64,000 nt of DNA from Pycnopodia helianthoides (lineage: Eukaryota > Echinodermata > Asteroidea > Forcipulatida > Asteriidae): positions 16,892,094 to 16,956,093 of the forward strand of contig CM063255.1 in the NCBI GenBank assembly GCA_032158295.1, in the 5' to 3' direction. Every line of letters begins with the position of its first letter. Position 1 is the first letter of the stretch. Shown here piece after piece: positions 12,101 through 20,437 of this stretch. The notes beneath the pieces were generated by a model. The model ran no database searches and had not been told where the DNA came from. It was given only the letters and a program-made list of their open reading frames with translations. The translations under genes and the position numbers were made by a program.

Positions 12101-15100
12101 CTGAATGACGGTGATTGTATATGGATGCACAGAACATCTTCAGATTGTCCTCTTTTGGTTGCAGCAGTTGACCAGTTGATGCGTAACTACCTGGTCATGC
12201 CGCCACCCCCCAGCCCCCCGGACAAGCCACTGTGTAGCATGCACAGGCATGCACCTACCGTGCTACCCTTTTTGTTTTCAAAGGCTACTGCAATTCAGGC
12301 CCAGAATCACCCTTTTTAGGGGGATTATTATGTAACCCCGATCCCAGACCTTTGTTCTCTTGTCGTACAAATGAAGATTGTAAGAGATCGAAAGGCTGCC
12401 AACACTATTTGTAATTGTATTCTTCATCAGTGAAATGAGTCCACGATTCCACCATACCATGGCCAATTTTCCGCCGTGGCCTACAGCCAAGGTTCGAGTC
12501 TACTCACTGTAAGACATTCCATAATTACTTGAAAGACAACAAAAAATCCGGGTGCATTTTATGAGAATGTTTGTATTTTTTTTGTGTGTTTCATTGTGTT
12601 TCATCAATGTTCTAAAAAAAAGTTTTACTACATACATGCACACATGTATCATTTATACTGCACTGTAAAATGGAAGATCTGAACAAAATCTGGAAAAAAA
12701 TACCGCGTAGAGGCACGGTAAAGGATTTTTTTAATATATTTTATAAGGTGGTTTATCCAAAAAAGTGTTTTTTTTTTTTAAACAATTACTAGTACCAATT
12801 ATCTAACAAAATATTCTCCTCTGCATGTAATCTACATAGATATACGCTGGTTGGCTAATAATGACAGAGCTCTACTGCTTACTACTACAAAAAAAAAGAA
12901 CCCATGTCTAATTATTTTACCTTGTGTTTATTGGAGATTGTTTGCAGCAGATTTTCAACAACTCTTGTAGGGGTGTCACACCCTCTGTAGTCTCCCCATT
13001 TCCCCGCTCCAGGTACTCCTTTAGCTGTAATGGAAGAAGGAGGGATCAGGGCCCAATTTCATGGCTCTGCTTACCGTAAGCAAAGAATCGGCGCTTGCGG
13101 AAGCAGGGAATTCCGCGCTTACGTCAAGCGTATTTCACGGGTTAGCGGGGAATTTCGGGTTGTGCGCGTGCGTACTCCACGTTACTAGGCATTCTACGCT
13201 TACACAGCTAGCGCAGAAATTCGGCGCTTGAACAGTAAGCGGAGAATGGTCACCGCAAGCGCAGAATTCGGCGGTTAGCAGAGCCATGAAATTGGGCACT
13301 GGTAAGACCAGTTTATGGAAAATCCTTTGAATCAAACTATTGTAAAAAGGAGCAGAGCTCAAGTTTGTCTGAAATCACTGGCCTCAGGCCTGCGGTCCAG
13401 TGTAAATTGTGAGCACTGTGGAATAAGTAAAAATCAAGTCTCAAGTCCTAAAGGTCAAGTCTTGAGTCCTCAAGATCACTCCTCAAGTCTCCCGAAGACA
13501 TTCCTGTTCCATAACTAATCTTAAATCATTTGTTTTTGTTGTTTTTTTTCTTTGCTCTCGTCTCCTGTAAAGCGCTCTGTTCTTAGTATAGCGCTAGGGT
13601 GCATGGCCGAGCGGTTAAGAGCATCGGATTCAAGTTCTGGTGGTTAAGTCATCGGGTGTGGGTTCGAATCCCGGTCATGACACTGGTGTCCTTGAGCAAG
13701 ATGCTTTACTATAGTTGTTTCTCTTCACCCAGGGGTATAAATGGGTACCTGCGAGGGTAGAGGTTGATATTGTGTTTGAAAAAGCTTTCAGAGCGCCACG
13801 GCAGCTCGGGCTGTATACTCCCCAGGGAGCTGAGAAAGATTACAGGAATGCTATCGGCCCAATGACCAAGGCACTAATGAAAAGCGCATTGATACGTTAT
13901 TGTAAAATGCGCTATATAAGAACTAGTTATTATTATTATATTATATAAATGGTCCGTATAATTATACAGGTCAAGTCTCATGGCCTAAAGGTCAATCCTA
14001 AAGTCATACAGGTCAAGTCTCATGGCCTAAAGGTCAATCCTAAAGTCATACAGGTCAAGTCTCATGGCCTAAAGGTCAATCCTAAAGTCATACAGGTCAA
14101 GTCTCAAGTTTGAAAGGTTTTGTGTACATTAACTCTTGAGAGAAAATTAGGCACTGAGCCATCCTGTCAATTTGCAAGTTAACCCTCTTGCTGTCTGACC
14201 ATTCAATACCATTCAAGTGGTTTTGAATGATAGATAAACTATGCCAGCCTGAAATATGATACCATGAGGGAATGCATGTACACAGTACACAGTTAGTTCT
14301 GTGCACAGTTGTGCCACCGTACACAACCTTGGCAGTCGAATGGTTTCAAACGGTTGGTCAACTCACTGGAGAATGTTGCCAAGAGTCACTGACAGTAGGA
14401 GGGTTAAAAGCCTCAAATTGTAGAGTTTAATCTTCAAAATGTAATCTCTCCTGAAACTTGTCAGGTCAAATTTCACGTAATTTCTGTGTCAATTGTGCAG
14501 ATCTGTACTGCTCTCTTATGTCAATTTGAGAACGTACCTGGTGGGCCATCATTAGAGCGACAGCAAAGTGGTTCCCCGCATTCTGCATTGGTTCCCTCCA
14601 GGTACATCCTATCCCAATGTAAATCACTAATATGTAGAACATTCATCGTTGGCGATCCTTTCTGAAATGATAACGCCGAATGTTGTTATTATTGTCAAGA
14701 AATAAACCACAAGGGACCCTGACTGGGTCAATTTTAAATAATTAGGGGTCGAACAAAGAAAGATTGACTAGAGTGGGACTTGAAACAACGAGCTCCAGAT
14801 TAATATGCCAGCACTCTGCCAACTGTTATGTCAATATCCTTGTTTGGGGGTGCCACTCGGAGTCAGAAGCCATGCAACCTTTAACTGTTGTGTTGCCAGC
14901 GATCACACCAAAGTTAATGATGTTGTTGTTATGAAATACAAACTAAACATGTAATGATTGAGTGAACTTCATACCTAGATCTATTTTGTATTTAAGTATT
15001 ATTCAGACCATTTCAGACGATTAAAATTGTACCGCCCGATTTTTGCTGACTTAATTTTTGTTCAAGAGTTGTTGTCTCTGTTTGGAATGAATTTCGACAC

Positions 15101-16595
15101 ATGATGCTGTTTCAAACTTTTTAAAAATACAATACATCGTATGCCATGGACAATGCACAAAATACATGTAACATGCAAAATCGTTTGTACATGGTTGATG
15201 GACGTGAGATGATGTCGGTACAAGCCGCTTGCGGCTGCTATGGGCATTTCAGTACAAGCCGCTTGCGGCCGCTGTGGGCATTTCGATACAGGCCACTTTG
15301 CAGCCGCTGTAGTCTCTAAAAGGTTAAACAATGAAAGAGGATATTTCGATCATACCTTTGGTGGTTGTGGAACCACAACAGGTGGCTTGGGTGTTTTGGG
15401 CAGCGTGATATTCCACGGTGTGTCTGGATTGTACGGTTCACCACAGTCACTGCCGAGTAAGGATCCACAAATCTGTGTGGGTGTTGCATAATGACCGACG
15501 AGTACTCCGAACAATTCATCCTGAAACAGAAAAAAAGCTTGAACTGACGCTTAGATGGTTTGGGTAACTTTATTTTAGGCCGTATCCAATTTGGGGGCTA
15601 CAGCTACAGCTACGGTTAACTTTCCTCATCATCATGTGTTGAAATATAGTACGTCCTTAGCAACACCCTTAGCAACAGTCATAGCCGTAGCTGTAGCCGC
15701 CAATTCAGATACGGCCTTACTGAGTATTCCCACGATTCCCACTTTGAGGGCGAATCCTGTCACGGCATTCTACTACAATTTGCAAATTCCAATGTTCAGT
15801 TCATGTTTGTACATCAGGTGTTGGTGCAGCGTGCAATGAAAGGGTAACATTAAAGGTAGGGTCATAGATTAGTTTTTCAATGTAATGCTTATTAGGCAAC
15901 ATTATAAAGAAAGTTACAACAAAGTCACAAGTGAAAGTTTCCGCTGAATACAGTGTCTTCTTGCTGAGAAAACAGCAAAAAACTCACACAGTATTTTTCA
16001 CGAGAACGTTGAATCCATCCACGCTTAGCGAGGTGACAGCGGGTACCAACCGCATCTCTGGCCGTAACATTTGCCAATGGATACTAACCCTCAGAAACCA
16101 TCGTTTCTCAGTTTTAAATGTTTTGGGCGAAAAATGATCCAAACCATAATACTTTGAAAGGAATCCTTTCTCAAAATAGTTCATACTATCAACCGCTGCA
16201 GTGCCCCCCTCACCAAGTGAGATTTTATGGTGGTCATTTTTTGGAGTGTTTACCAATCTATATGACCCTACCTTTAACAAGGTGAGGAAAGAGGGAACAA
16301 AAGTTACCTTGAACTCTGGTGCAATGAACTCACAAACTCTCCCTGATTCAATTTTCCCCAATTTACAAATGTCCACCAAGACACCAAGGATAGCATCTTC
16401 GGTAGAATTCATCTCCAAGAGACTATCCACTGCACTTATTGTAAGCTTGCAAGCATCACAACCTAAACCGTTGGATCTAGGTTGGTTCTTAAAGAACTGG
16501 TATACACTGGTTTCAACTAGATTCATCTGGAGTGGTCTGGTTGATGCTTGGTGGATAAGGCACAAAGCCAAGAGTGGTAAGATTGGATTCATCAT
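10..16595 (-). CDS. SMPD1: Acid sphingomyelinase (SMPD1-like), 11 exons, 3' end outside window
   Basis: Acid sphingomyelinase cleaves sphingomyelin to ceramide and phosphocholine in lysosomes or after secretion. Eleven exons with consensus splice sites and consistent phases join into 532 codons. Residues 1-20 are a hydrophobic signal peptide. A saposin-B domain follows with six cysteines (C46, C49, C77, C88, C114, C122), then a proline-rich linker (about 137-151) and the metallophosphoesterase domain. Zinc-ligand motifs of the family are all present: SDLHWD (D164/H166), TGDIPAHD (D236), GNHES (N276), GHIPPG (H386) and FFGHTH (H420/H422). The order follows human SMPD1 as I recall it, whose roughly 630 residues imply that about 80-100 C-terminal residues lie left of the window. 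The start at 16595 (ATGATG) precedes the signal peptide; an acceptor at 16604/16605 implies a separate 5' UTR exon upstream. No break is seen in the visible part. SMPD1 over SMPD2/3 is certain; orthology versus an echinoderm paralogue is not. Confidence 0.95.
209..700 (+). mobile_element. Penelope-like element remnant: GIY-YIG endonuclease end
   Basis: Two broken frames encode TGVVYQIP, then [19 protein letters not shown] (209-463), and further on [31 protein letters not shown] (490-693). This is the GVVY..YIGETxRxLxxRxxEH pattern and the REAIYIRxxxPSLNxxxG tail of Penelope-like retroelement endonucleases. The CxxC of the family is lost and there is a stop and a frame change. A decayed copy. 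Confidence 0.75.
660..800 (+). repeat. Fragment of the TAAAGGTAGGGTCATA family
   Basis: TTGGTACCCGCTGTCACCTC, TTTTCTCAGCAAGTAGACAC and TTCGGCTGAAACTTCTCAG match the interior of 36735-37075. It directly follows the Penelope remnant. Confidence 0.55.
853..1110 (+). mobile_element. Penelope-type tail with hammerhead-like motif
   Basis: 853-1015 recurs inverted at 9688-9865. At 1058-1090 a CTGACGA box is followed by a hairpin with GACTAG/CTAGTC arms and then GAAACG. That order (CTGANGA, stem, GAAAC) is the hammerhead ribozyme core, which Penelope-like elements are known to carry. One extra base sits between CTGANGA and the stem. Confidence 0.45.
1120..1505 (+). mobile_element. SINE, family 1 (tail type TATATAAGAA)
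   Basis: Shares with 35345-35634 the blocks TGGTGCTATGTAAATAAATGGGTCT and ACTATATAAGAA, and an internal 'GTCCCGTGTGTTGTGT' stretch. A B-box-like GGGTTGGAGTCCC starts it. Intron 10 of the SMPD1-like gene. Confidence 0.65.
1823..1912 (-). CDS. SMPD1: SMPD1-like exon 10
   Basis: 90 bp, phase 0-0: [20 protein letters not shown] then [10 protein letters not shown]. Family-typical VLDHxTYxxNxTxAN segment. Acceptor ATTTGCAG, donor GCAAAG|GTACGT. Confidence 0.92.
1990..2204. mobile_element. Palindromic MITE (AAAGGGGC / GATCAAAGCAGGCC type)
   Basis: Inverted termini AAAGGGGCTGC..CATGATCAAAGCAGGCCTGTGG at left and CCACAGGCCTGCTTTGATCATG..GGCCCCTTT at right. A second, interrupted copy is at 40040-40540. 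Confidence 0.7.
2400..2518. mobile_element. Small MITE (GATTTCACAAAG termini)
   Basis: GGTTGATTTCACAAAGCACTAAG at left, CTTAGATCTTTGTGAAATCGG at right, inverted. Related to the nested copy at 41922-42060. Confidence 0.6.
2974..3300. repeat. Minisatellite grown from the SMPD1 exon 9 splice junction
   Basis: Seven units of 41-55 bp start (GTTGA/GTTGG) at 2974, 3021, 3076, 3123, 3164, 3212 and 3267. The last holds the true exon 9 donor. Units at 3021 and 3076 still carry AACTTACCCATGAGCTGTTA exactly, the exon end plus GTAAGT donor on the minus strand. Confidence 0.85.
3278..3467 (-). CDS. SMPD1: SMPD1-like exon 9: GHTH metal site
   Basis: 190 bp, phase 2 to 0, [20 protein letters not shown] through [20 protein letters not shown] to HLNSSW. 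H420 and H422 of GHTH complete the dimetal centre. The donor (TGG|GTAAGT) lies inside a minisatellite that duplicates this junction downstream (see the repeat at 2974-3300). Confidence 0.93.
3700..3870 (+). mobile_element. tRNA-headed SINE, family 3
   Basis: GCTCAGTTGGTAGAGC A-box region and GGTTCAAATCC B box, preceded by TTGACAAAATAGGGAGACCG. Looks tRNA-like over 3773-3845 but has no proper anticodon arm. Intron 8 of the SMPD1-like gene. Confidence 0.65.
4300..4440 (+). mobile_element. SINE family 3, internally deleted
   Basis: Same 5' flank (GCTTCTGACTGGCATCCCCG, TTGACAAAATAGGGAGACCG) and the end TCTGCTCTAGTAAATTTTTC as at 3700-3870, but the A-box region is deleted. Confidence 0.6.
4538..4563 (+). 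repeat. (ATT)n microsatellite
   Basis: Eight or so ATT units, in SMPD1 intron 8. Confidence 0.9.
4945..5150 (+). mobile_element. tRNA-headed SINE, family 2
   Basis: A box GATTGGCTGAGTGGTC and B box GGTTTGAATCCC about 40 bp apart, then a body ending CCTAATAAAGCTG. The CCTCCCACATCTAAAACTGA block recurs inverted at 11080-11115. Confidence 0.65.
5212..5382 (-). CDS. SMPD1: SMPD1-like exon 8: GHIPPG metal site
   Basis: 171 bp, phase 2-2, [20 protein letters not shown] then [17 protein letters not shown] and [15 protein letters not shown]386 of GHIPPG is a zinc ligand in the family. Acceptor GATCAACAG, donor AACAG|GTTGGT. Confidence 0.94.
6077..6157 (-). CDS. SMPD1: SMPD1-like exon 7
   Basis: 81 bp, phase 2-2, [20 protein letters not shown] then MCNDQNW. 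This is the conserved beta strand ending in a LNMN motif. Acceptor GGTTCCAG, donor CTG|GTAAGT. Confidence 0.92.
6448..6625. mobile_element. MITE, CCAATTTCATAGAGCTGCTTAAGC family
   Basis: GGCCCCATTTCATAGAGCTGCTTAAGC left end, shared core AACAAAATTATGCTTACC and GTGACTGGTGTCCTGCTTC; right end degenerate. Other copies: 40288-40512, 43078-43270, 54690-54872. Confidence 0.65.
6818..7006 (+). CDS. Unassigned protein-like ORF in SMPD1 intron 6
   Basis: 62 codons, [20 protein letters not shown] to ALHWQNT and a stop, preceded by an acceptor-like ATTTCAG. The acidic, varied composition looks more protein-like than the AT-rich surroundings. No homologue recognised. It may be a decayed retrocopy or the last exon of an unknown plus-strand gene. 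Confidence 0.15.
   Translation: MVCDSNDPTDPEAELDEIQAGYCPKRNGLKDSIPLGHRLEDLYIDFVFRNKKIQTALHWQNT
7457..7627 (-). CDS. Possible first coding exon of an unidentified gene inside SMPD1 intron 6
   Basis: A minus-strand ATG in a strong context (GCAACCATGG) opens 57 codons, [20 protein letters not shown] to [12 protein letters not shown], ending phase 0 at a donor-like TTTACAG|GTAGGA. Upstream sequence is relatively GC-rich, as in a promoter. I do not recognise the peptide and could not find a following exon between 6158 and 7456. It could be a nested gene, a retrocopy fragment or chance; the frame also stays open upstream to 7756. Confidence 0.25.
8050..8490 (-). mobile_element. Non-LTR retrotransposon fragment (reverse transcriptase C-terminus)
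   Basis: Minus-strand peptides [29 protein letters not shown], then [13 protein letters not shown] and [40 protein letters not shown]. This is the thumb end of CR1/L2-type reverse transcriptases. At least one stop and a frame change. 5' truncated, in SMPD1 intron 6. Confidence 0.75.
8544..8773. mobile_element. piggyBac-type MITE, copy 1
   Basis: Begins TTAACCCTCTTGCTGTC and ends GACAGTAGGAGGGTTAA. The TTAA target duplication plus CCCTC/GAGGG termini are the piggyBac hallmark. No ORF. 230 bp. Confidence 0.8.
9688..9865 (-). repeat. Inverted copy of the 853-1015 repeat
   Basis: Reverse complement of the stretch at 853-1015 (shared AAGCAGGACAGTTCTTTTCA and ACTACCGCGGA motifs). Intron 6 of the SMPD1-like gene. 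Confidence 0.7.
9969..10088 (-). CDS. SMPD1: SMPD1-like exon 6
   Basis: 120 bp, phase 2-2, [20 protein letters not shown] then [12 protein letters not shown]. The SFPPPF start and GHNSITWLY correspond to the segment that follows GNHES in the family. Donor AA|GTAAGT. Confidence 0.93.
10150..10318. mobile_element. Palindromic MITE (AGTGAGGTTGTGGAGAC termini)
   Basis: AAGTGAGGTTGTGGAGACAC and GATGTCTCCGCAAACCTCACTT are inverted, and the interior (TAATAAATCTCTTATGAGCT / AGCTCATAAAGAGATTATTA) continues the palindrome. Sits 60 bp from SMPD1 exon 6. Confidence 0.65.
10349..10688 (-). mobile_element. tRNA-headed SINE, reverse orientation
   Basis: B box complement GGGACTCGAACCC, A box complement TTAACCGCTCGACCACGGTG at the right end, ATT-repeat tail at the left (10350-10369). 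Confidence 0.7.
10960..11270 (-). mobile_element. tRNA-headed SINE, family 2, reverse
   Basis: TTTCAGTTTTAGATGTAGTA GGAAAACCC at 11088-11116 and the reverse B box GGGATTCGAACC (11189) match the family 2 copy at 4945. Confidence 0.55.
11341..11510 (-). CDS. SMPD1: SMPD1-like exon 5: GD and GNHE motifs
   Basis: 170 bp, phase 0 to 2, from [16 protein letters not shown] to [13 protein letters not shown]. It contains the bridging aspartate (D236) and the GNHE asparagine (N276). Acceptor TTTTCACAG, donor AACAG|GTATAT next to a short TA run. Confidence 0.94.
11780..12036 (-). mobile_element. tRNA-headed SINE, reverse orientation
   Basis: Tail side (AATAATAATG, ATAATGCGCC) at left, reverse B box GGGACTCAAACCC at 11958, degenerate A box at right. 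Confidence 0.65.
12921..13024 (-). CDS. SMPD1: SMPD1-like exon 4
   Basis: 104 bp, phase 1 to 0, encoding (A)[19 protein letters not shown] then [14 protein letters not shown]. The [11 protein letters not shown] stretch is a family signature. Acceptor CATTACAG, donor CACAAG|GTAAAA. Confidence 0.92.
13049..13290. mobile_element. MITE with GGCCCAATTTCATGGCTCTGC termini
   Basis: Left GGCCCAATTTCATGGCTCTGC and right GCAGAGCCATGAAATTGGGC are inverted. The interior is a run of short CGCTTGCGG/CCGCGCTTACG palindromes, different from the CAATTTCATAGAGC copies despite similar ends. Confidence 0.7.
13598..13948 (+). mobile_element. tRNA-headed SINE, nearly full length
   Basis: Starts with a tRNA(Ser/Leu)-like head: A box TGGCCGAGCGGTTAAG, B box GGTTCGAATCC at 13663-13673. 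The body has 'GTGTCCTTGAGCAAGATGCTT' and it ends TGCGCTATATAAGAACTAG plus TTATTATTAT. The tail matches family 1, so family 1 copies are probably head-truncated members. Confidence 0.8.
13965..14110 (+). repeat. 42-bp tandem repeat, 3.4 copies
   Basis: TACAGGTCAAGTCTCATGGC starts at 13965, 14007, 14049 and 14091. Directly between a SINE tail and the piggyBac MITE copy 2. Confidence 0.9.
14179..14407. mobile_element. piggyBac-type MITE, copy 2
   Basis: Same termini and almost the same interior as 8544-8773, again between TTAA sites. 229 bp. Sits right of the 42-bp tandem array. Confidence 0.8.
14538..14661 (-). CDS. SMPD1: SMPD1-like exon 3: first metal-binding motif
   Basis: 124 bp, phase 0 to 1, encoding [20 protein letters not shown] onward to [15 protein letters not shown] supplies the aspartate and histidine of the first zinc site. 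Acceptor ATTTCAG, donor CCAG|GTACG. Confidence 0.93.
14690..14915 (-). mobile_element. SINE family 3, reverse
   Basis: Reverse of the 3700-3870 unit: TTGACTAGAGTGGGACTTGA, then GTTATGTCAATATCCTTGTT and GAGTCAGAAGCCATGCAACC. Confidence 0.6.
15030..15215. repeat. Dispersed repeat pair, member 1
   Basis: CCCGATTTTTGCTGAC, GAATTTCGACACATGATGCTG TTTC, CGTATGCCATGGACAATGCA and GTTTGTACATGG recur diverged at 22110-22325. Confidence 0.5.
15216..15318 (+). repeat. 34-bp tandem repeat, 3 copies
   Basis: TACAAGCCGCTTGCGGCYGC followed by TRTGGGCATTTC at 15219, 15253 and 15287 (last diverged). Adjacent to SMPD1 exon 2. Confidence 0.85.
15356..15520 (-). CDS. SMPD1: SMPD1-like exon 2: saposin-B second half and Pro-rich linker
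   Basis: 55 codons, phase 0-0, [11 protein letters not shown] to PVVVPQPPK. Acceptor TTTCAG|GATGAA, donor CCAAAG|GTATGA. It carries the last two saposin cysteines (C114, C122) and the proline-rich hinge to the catalytic domain. Confidence 0.93.
15853..16280. mobile_element. MITE with TAAAGGTAGGGTCATA termini
   Basis: TAAAGGTAGGGTCATAGATT at left and ATATGACCCTACCTTTA at right. Interior shared (inverted) with 36735-37075 and with 660-800. Lies within SMPD1 intron 1, ending about 28 bp from the exon 1 donor. Confidence 0.7.
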
Positions 16596-16604
16596 CCTGG
16601 GAAC
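16308..16604 (-). CDS. SMPD1: SMPD1-like exon 1 (coding 16308-16595): signal peptide and saposin-B first half
   Basis: 96 codons from [15 protein letters not shown] to IAPEFK, ending phase 0 at donor AAG|GTAACT. The acceptor CTTTAG|GTTCCC at 16604 leaves only 9 nt of 5' UTR here, so transcription starts in an upstream exon. Four of the six saposin cysteines lie here. A MITE copy ends about 28 bp past the donor. Confidence 0.93.
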
Positions 16605-16675
16605 CTAAAGACAAAGAGAAATAAGAATATGAATTAAAATCATACTCATTTTAAAACTGGACAAAAAAAACACTT

Positions 16676-16830
16676 GTCGCGGCTCAGAGGTCTAGTTTAC
16701 CCGACCCAAGCTCTGGTGTTGTCAGCAGCAGAGTGTGGGTTCAAATCCCGGTCATGGCACTTGTGCCCTTGAGCAAGGCACTTGACCACAGTTGCTTCGT
16801 AAACAGTTGGGAAGGTAGTGCATTTTAAAC
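16676..16830 (+). mobile_element. tRNA-headed SINE, 3' truncated
   Basis: Head with GGCTCAGAGGTC and B box GGGTTCAAATCCC followed by CCCTTGAGCAAGGCACTTGA, as in the copy at 13598. Confidence 0.65.
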
Positions 16831-17223
16831 TGCTTGAATCGTTCTCAGTATAATCAAGTAAACACTTCTGACATGCAATCTAGTTTGATTTATCCAAACT
16901 CTTGTGCTCCACAAGGTATGGTTTTGGCTCCGTTCCTTTTTTCATAATACCGGTCTTCTGAAATGTCAAGTCCTTTGATTAAATCCTTTGATTAAATTCG
17001 TCGACAACACTGCAATGATCGGTCTGATTAGTAAGGACGATGATCGCTCGTATAAAGATCATCTTCAGCAACTTAAATTAAATTATCTCAACTTAAATGT
17101 CTCTAAAGCAAAAGGAAATGGTTAAAGACAACAGGAAATCACATCGTCAACCAGACCCTGTGATCTTGAATGACAGCGCTATGGAATGTGCCACTTGTTA
17201 CAAGTATCTGGGTGTCATTGGGT

Positions 17224-17690
17224 TGAAATTATACAATTGTTGCCTGCGGTGACATGGTCCATGATGTTTTGTACACCAGAGGAGGCAAATGGCACCCGAG
17301 GCGACCGAGGGTGCCATTTGCCCCCCGAGGGTGTACAAAACCCACGGACCATGTCACAGCAGGCAACAATTGTTTTGTTATACCTCTGTCTTGAATTCTT
17401 AGTAATATTTTCCTCATCTGAATGACTCCAATTTCATCGAAACGATGATAAATCTCGATCCTTTGCTGCACAAGAAAGTTGTACGACGCGCACGCGCGCA
17501 TGAGAGGAGAGTGGTAATGGATATTTGTTACCCGCTCATGTGATCGTTCTGCGCCAATGAAAATACAGCATTTATGGCTACGGTTGCAACCAACTTTTTC
17601 ATGGGAGTGTGATTTGATCGACACAATCTGCCAATCACCATACATCATGTACATGGGCAACCCCCATACATGCCAGAATGTATAAGAATT
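17224..17690. mobile_element. Hairpin MITE, family H1 copy 2
   Basis: Hairpin 17228-17385 (TTATACAATTGTTGCCTGCG to GGCAACAATTGTTTTGTTATACC) followed by the shared middle block at 17525-17570. Far end degraded. Confidence 0.65.
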
Positions 17691-17869
17691 GTAGTCCCCG
17701 CCCTGGGTGACCCGGGACTAGTGGGGACATGGCTGGGGATGTAAAATTGGCAGGGTGTGATAGTCCCGGCCATGTCCCACTACTGCAGCCCACTGGGCAG
17801 GGACCTTGCTTTTTTGAACATCCCTGGCTTTAGCCCAGCACAGGCATGGGGTATTATTTTACAACATCC

Positions 17870-18045
17870 GCACAATCCCCACCCACCTCGGCATGTGGGG
17901 CGATTGTCAAAACCCCGCACAATCCTGGCCCTGGCATGTGGGACGTTTGTCAAAACCCCCGCACAATCCTGGCCCTGGCATGTGGGACGTTTGTCAAAAC
18001 CCCCGCACAATCCTGGCACTGGCATGCGAGACATTTGTCAAATCG
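17870..18045 (+). repeat. 44-bp tandem repeat, ~4 copies
   Basis: GCACAATCCTGGCCCTGGCA TGTGGGACGTTTGTCAAAACCCCC at 17870 (diverged), 17917, 17961 and 18005. Open on several frames, which explains the proline/cysteine-rich ORFs here. Confidence 0.88.
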
Positions 18046-18056
18046 TTTCACCTTCT

Positions 18057-18965
18057 GAGGTAGTTGCGACAATCGTAACCCTCCATCCTCCCGACGGTCG
18101 GAGACCGGAGGGTTACGAGTCATGCAGTACAAAAAAGTGGCGAAATTACAATTTCGACTATTTTGGTCAGACTAGTCACCAGATTTACCCAATTTTTACC
18201 ACTTTCAAAAAACATGACACACATTCTAAGAACATGGATTTGATCTTCAGTGTGTAATGAATCCATTCATAACACTCTAAACATCGTTGAAAAATTATTT
18301 GAAGAAAAAACGAACAAAAACTTACCAGAAACTGACCGAAATGTCCATGGACCGCACTTCCCCTAAATCAACCAATCAGCGTAAACCAGACCGTTATGTA
18401 GGCGTGGCGATCGTCTGAGTGCGACTGTGCGTGCACGCAGTTAATTGTATAACGGATTTGCGCCATCTGCAGTTTGCGCTGATTAATTGCAGGAACAGCA
18501 TTCCAGAATGCGCGCTCAATCTGGAATTTTTTCCTCATAAAATATCCTGTGATTGTGCAACTCAACAAAATGCGCTCAATGACGAGTCCGCTTACGCTGA
18601 TTGGTCGAGATGTTGCTAGGTCACGAATCGCGAGGTTCGAAAACCGGACCTGAGATTGTCTACGCTTCATGAGAATTTCGCTCAGTCTCTGGTAGGTTTT
18701 TGTCTTTTTTTCTAAAACATTTTCTCAATGATATTTTGAGTAACACGAATGGATTCATGACACATTGATGATCACATCCATGTTTTTAGAATGTGTGTCA
18801 TGTTTATGAAAGTGGTACAAATTGGGCAAATCTGGTGACTAGTCTGACCAAAATAGTCGAAATTGTAATTTTGCCACTTTTTTGCACTGCATGACTCGTA
18901 ACCCTCTGGTCTCCGACCGTCGGGAGGATGGAGGGGTAATTACGATTATCGCAACTACTTCTGAG
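18057..18965. mobile_element. Long-TIR element (~270-bp arms)
   Basis: Left arm 18057-18330 and right arm about 18690-18965 are inverted (AGTTGCGACAATCGTAACCC..GACTAGTCACCAGATTT versus AAATCTGGTGACTAGTC..GATTATCGCAACTACTT). A GC-richer unique middle lies between. No transposase seen. Confidence 0.75.
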
Positions 18966-18999
18966 GCTATAGTATGTGTACTGTGTGGCTGGTACAGTA

Positions 19000-20437
19000 T
19001 TTATGAGGCTAGGTTAGTATAAATTTATCAAGGGAAGGCTTACTTGTGCACACATCATGATTGTTATTTGAACACACATTGGCATTGCAATTGTAGTGTA
19101 GATCATGTCTGTGTGCACAACGCAGTCATGACTAGTCTAGTACTACGACTCGTACGAGTACTGTTCTTATTCCTCCATACTACTGTACTGTAGTGAGAGA
19201 CCCACCCCCACGGTCCCACTCATCATGCTCACGACAGAAGCAAACCATTGTATTTTTACACAAAAATAGACCACATGATAAACTAGCAACAATACCACCT
19301 CATACAGTTACAGCTGTACACTTATATTTAATAAACTTTGCTTTATACTGCTTAATGTTCGCTTACCTCACCTGAAAACGTCGTTTGTTTTTCTCAACAT
19401 ACGTGATGCGATGTTGTGACTCGACTGTGGTCCGAGGTTCAATAGGTTTTTTCTTATCGACAAGAGAGGGCGCAACACACAGCTGACGATATTATTCGAT
19501 CAACCGTTTGGAATTTTTCTACCGAATTAAAACTGTCGGCCCTGGGATTAACCGAAGGTGAAATATTTCTGCATTGTGTCAATGAACATTTTGGGCAAAA
19601 AATGGACGAGGGACAAAATTTAACACTAAAACGTGCACTTTCAAAAGAACCCACGTGTTTTAATAATAGATACTCCCTGTGCCGAACCCCCCCCCCTCCT
19701 TTTTTTGTGTCCGTTAACTTATCCCACTATCAGATTAAATTCTCTGACGTTTCCCACTTTACATTTAGGGTCTTATTCAACTGGGGTCATCAGGGGTCAG
19801 CTGCTACCATGGCAACCGTTCGAACTTGGGTCAAACGTTTGAACAAGCTTGCAAAAATGTAATAACAATTGGGCACAAAATACAGACACTATGAGCAAAA
19901 TTCGATTTTGACAAAACATTTGCAACCCCCACCCCCCCCCCCCAATAAAAAAGCCTTTTAATGGCAAACTTTGAGAACAATTGTTGTGACTCACCATGTA
20001 GATCTTGGTAAAATGAACCTTTGCGGCAAGTTTACTTAAAAAAATGGAAACAACTTTGGAAAATATTGAGGGGGCCTTTGTAAGTCAATAAAGCCTAGGA
20101 GATGCAAGACAAAACTATGACTTAAATTTTCGTTCTCTCTCAATGTCCCTTTAACGCTTTTGAATCTGCCCACATGAACCAGTTTTTTTTAAACAGTTAT
20201 TTGATTTATTACTTTTCAGTGAGTCAGCCATGTTACATGAGAGTATCGCTCAAAATCTAATCATACTGAAACACCTGTCCTTAGTTAACGCCTCAATTAT
20301 AGTCGGGCACTGGAGCCTGACATGGTTAACAATGAGGTCAATCTCCAGACTATGTGGATGTAATTAATTCAATCGACCTGAATTTCCTTTGATACAATTA
20401 AGACATCAAATAAGGTGAGACACCGACTCACAGTAAT
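19000..20437. other. No gene seen
   Basis: Unique-looking AT-rich sequence with a (C)n run near 19926 and a minus-strand donor-like site at 19372. Could hold the 5' UTR exon or promoter of the SMPD1-like gene. Confidence 0.4.

Noticed and set aside
16201..16608. 135-codon plus-strand ORF
   Set aside because: Antisense to SMPD1 exon 1, which has signal peptide and saposin cysteines on the minus strand.
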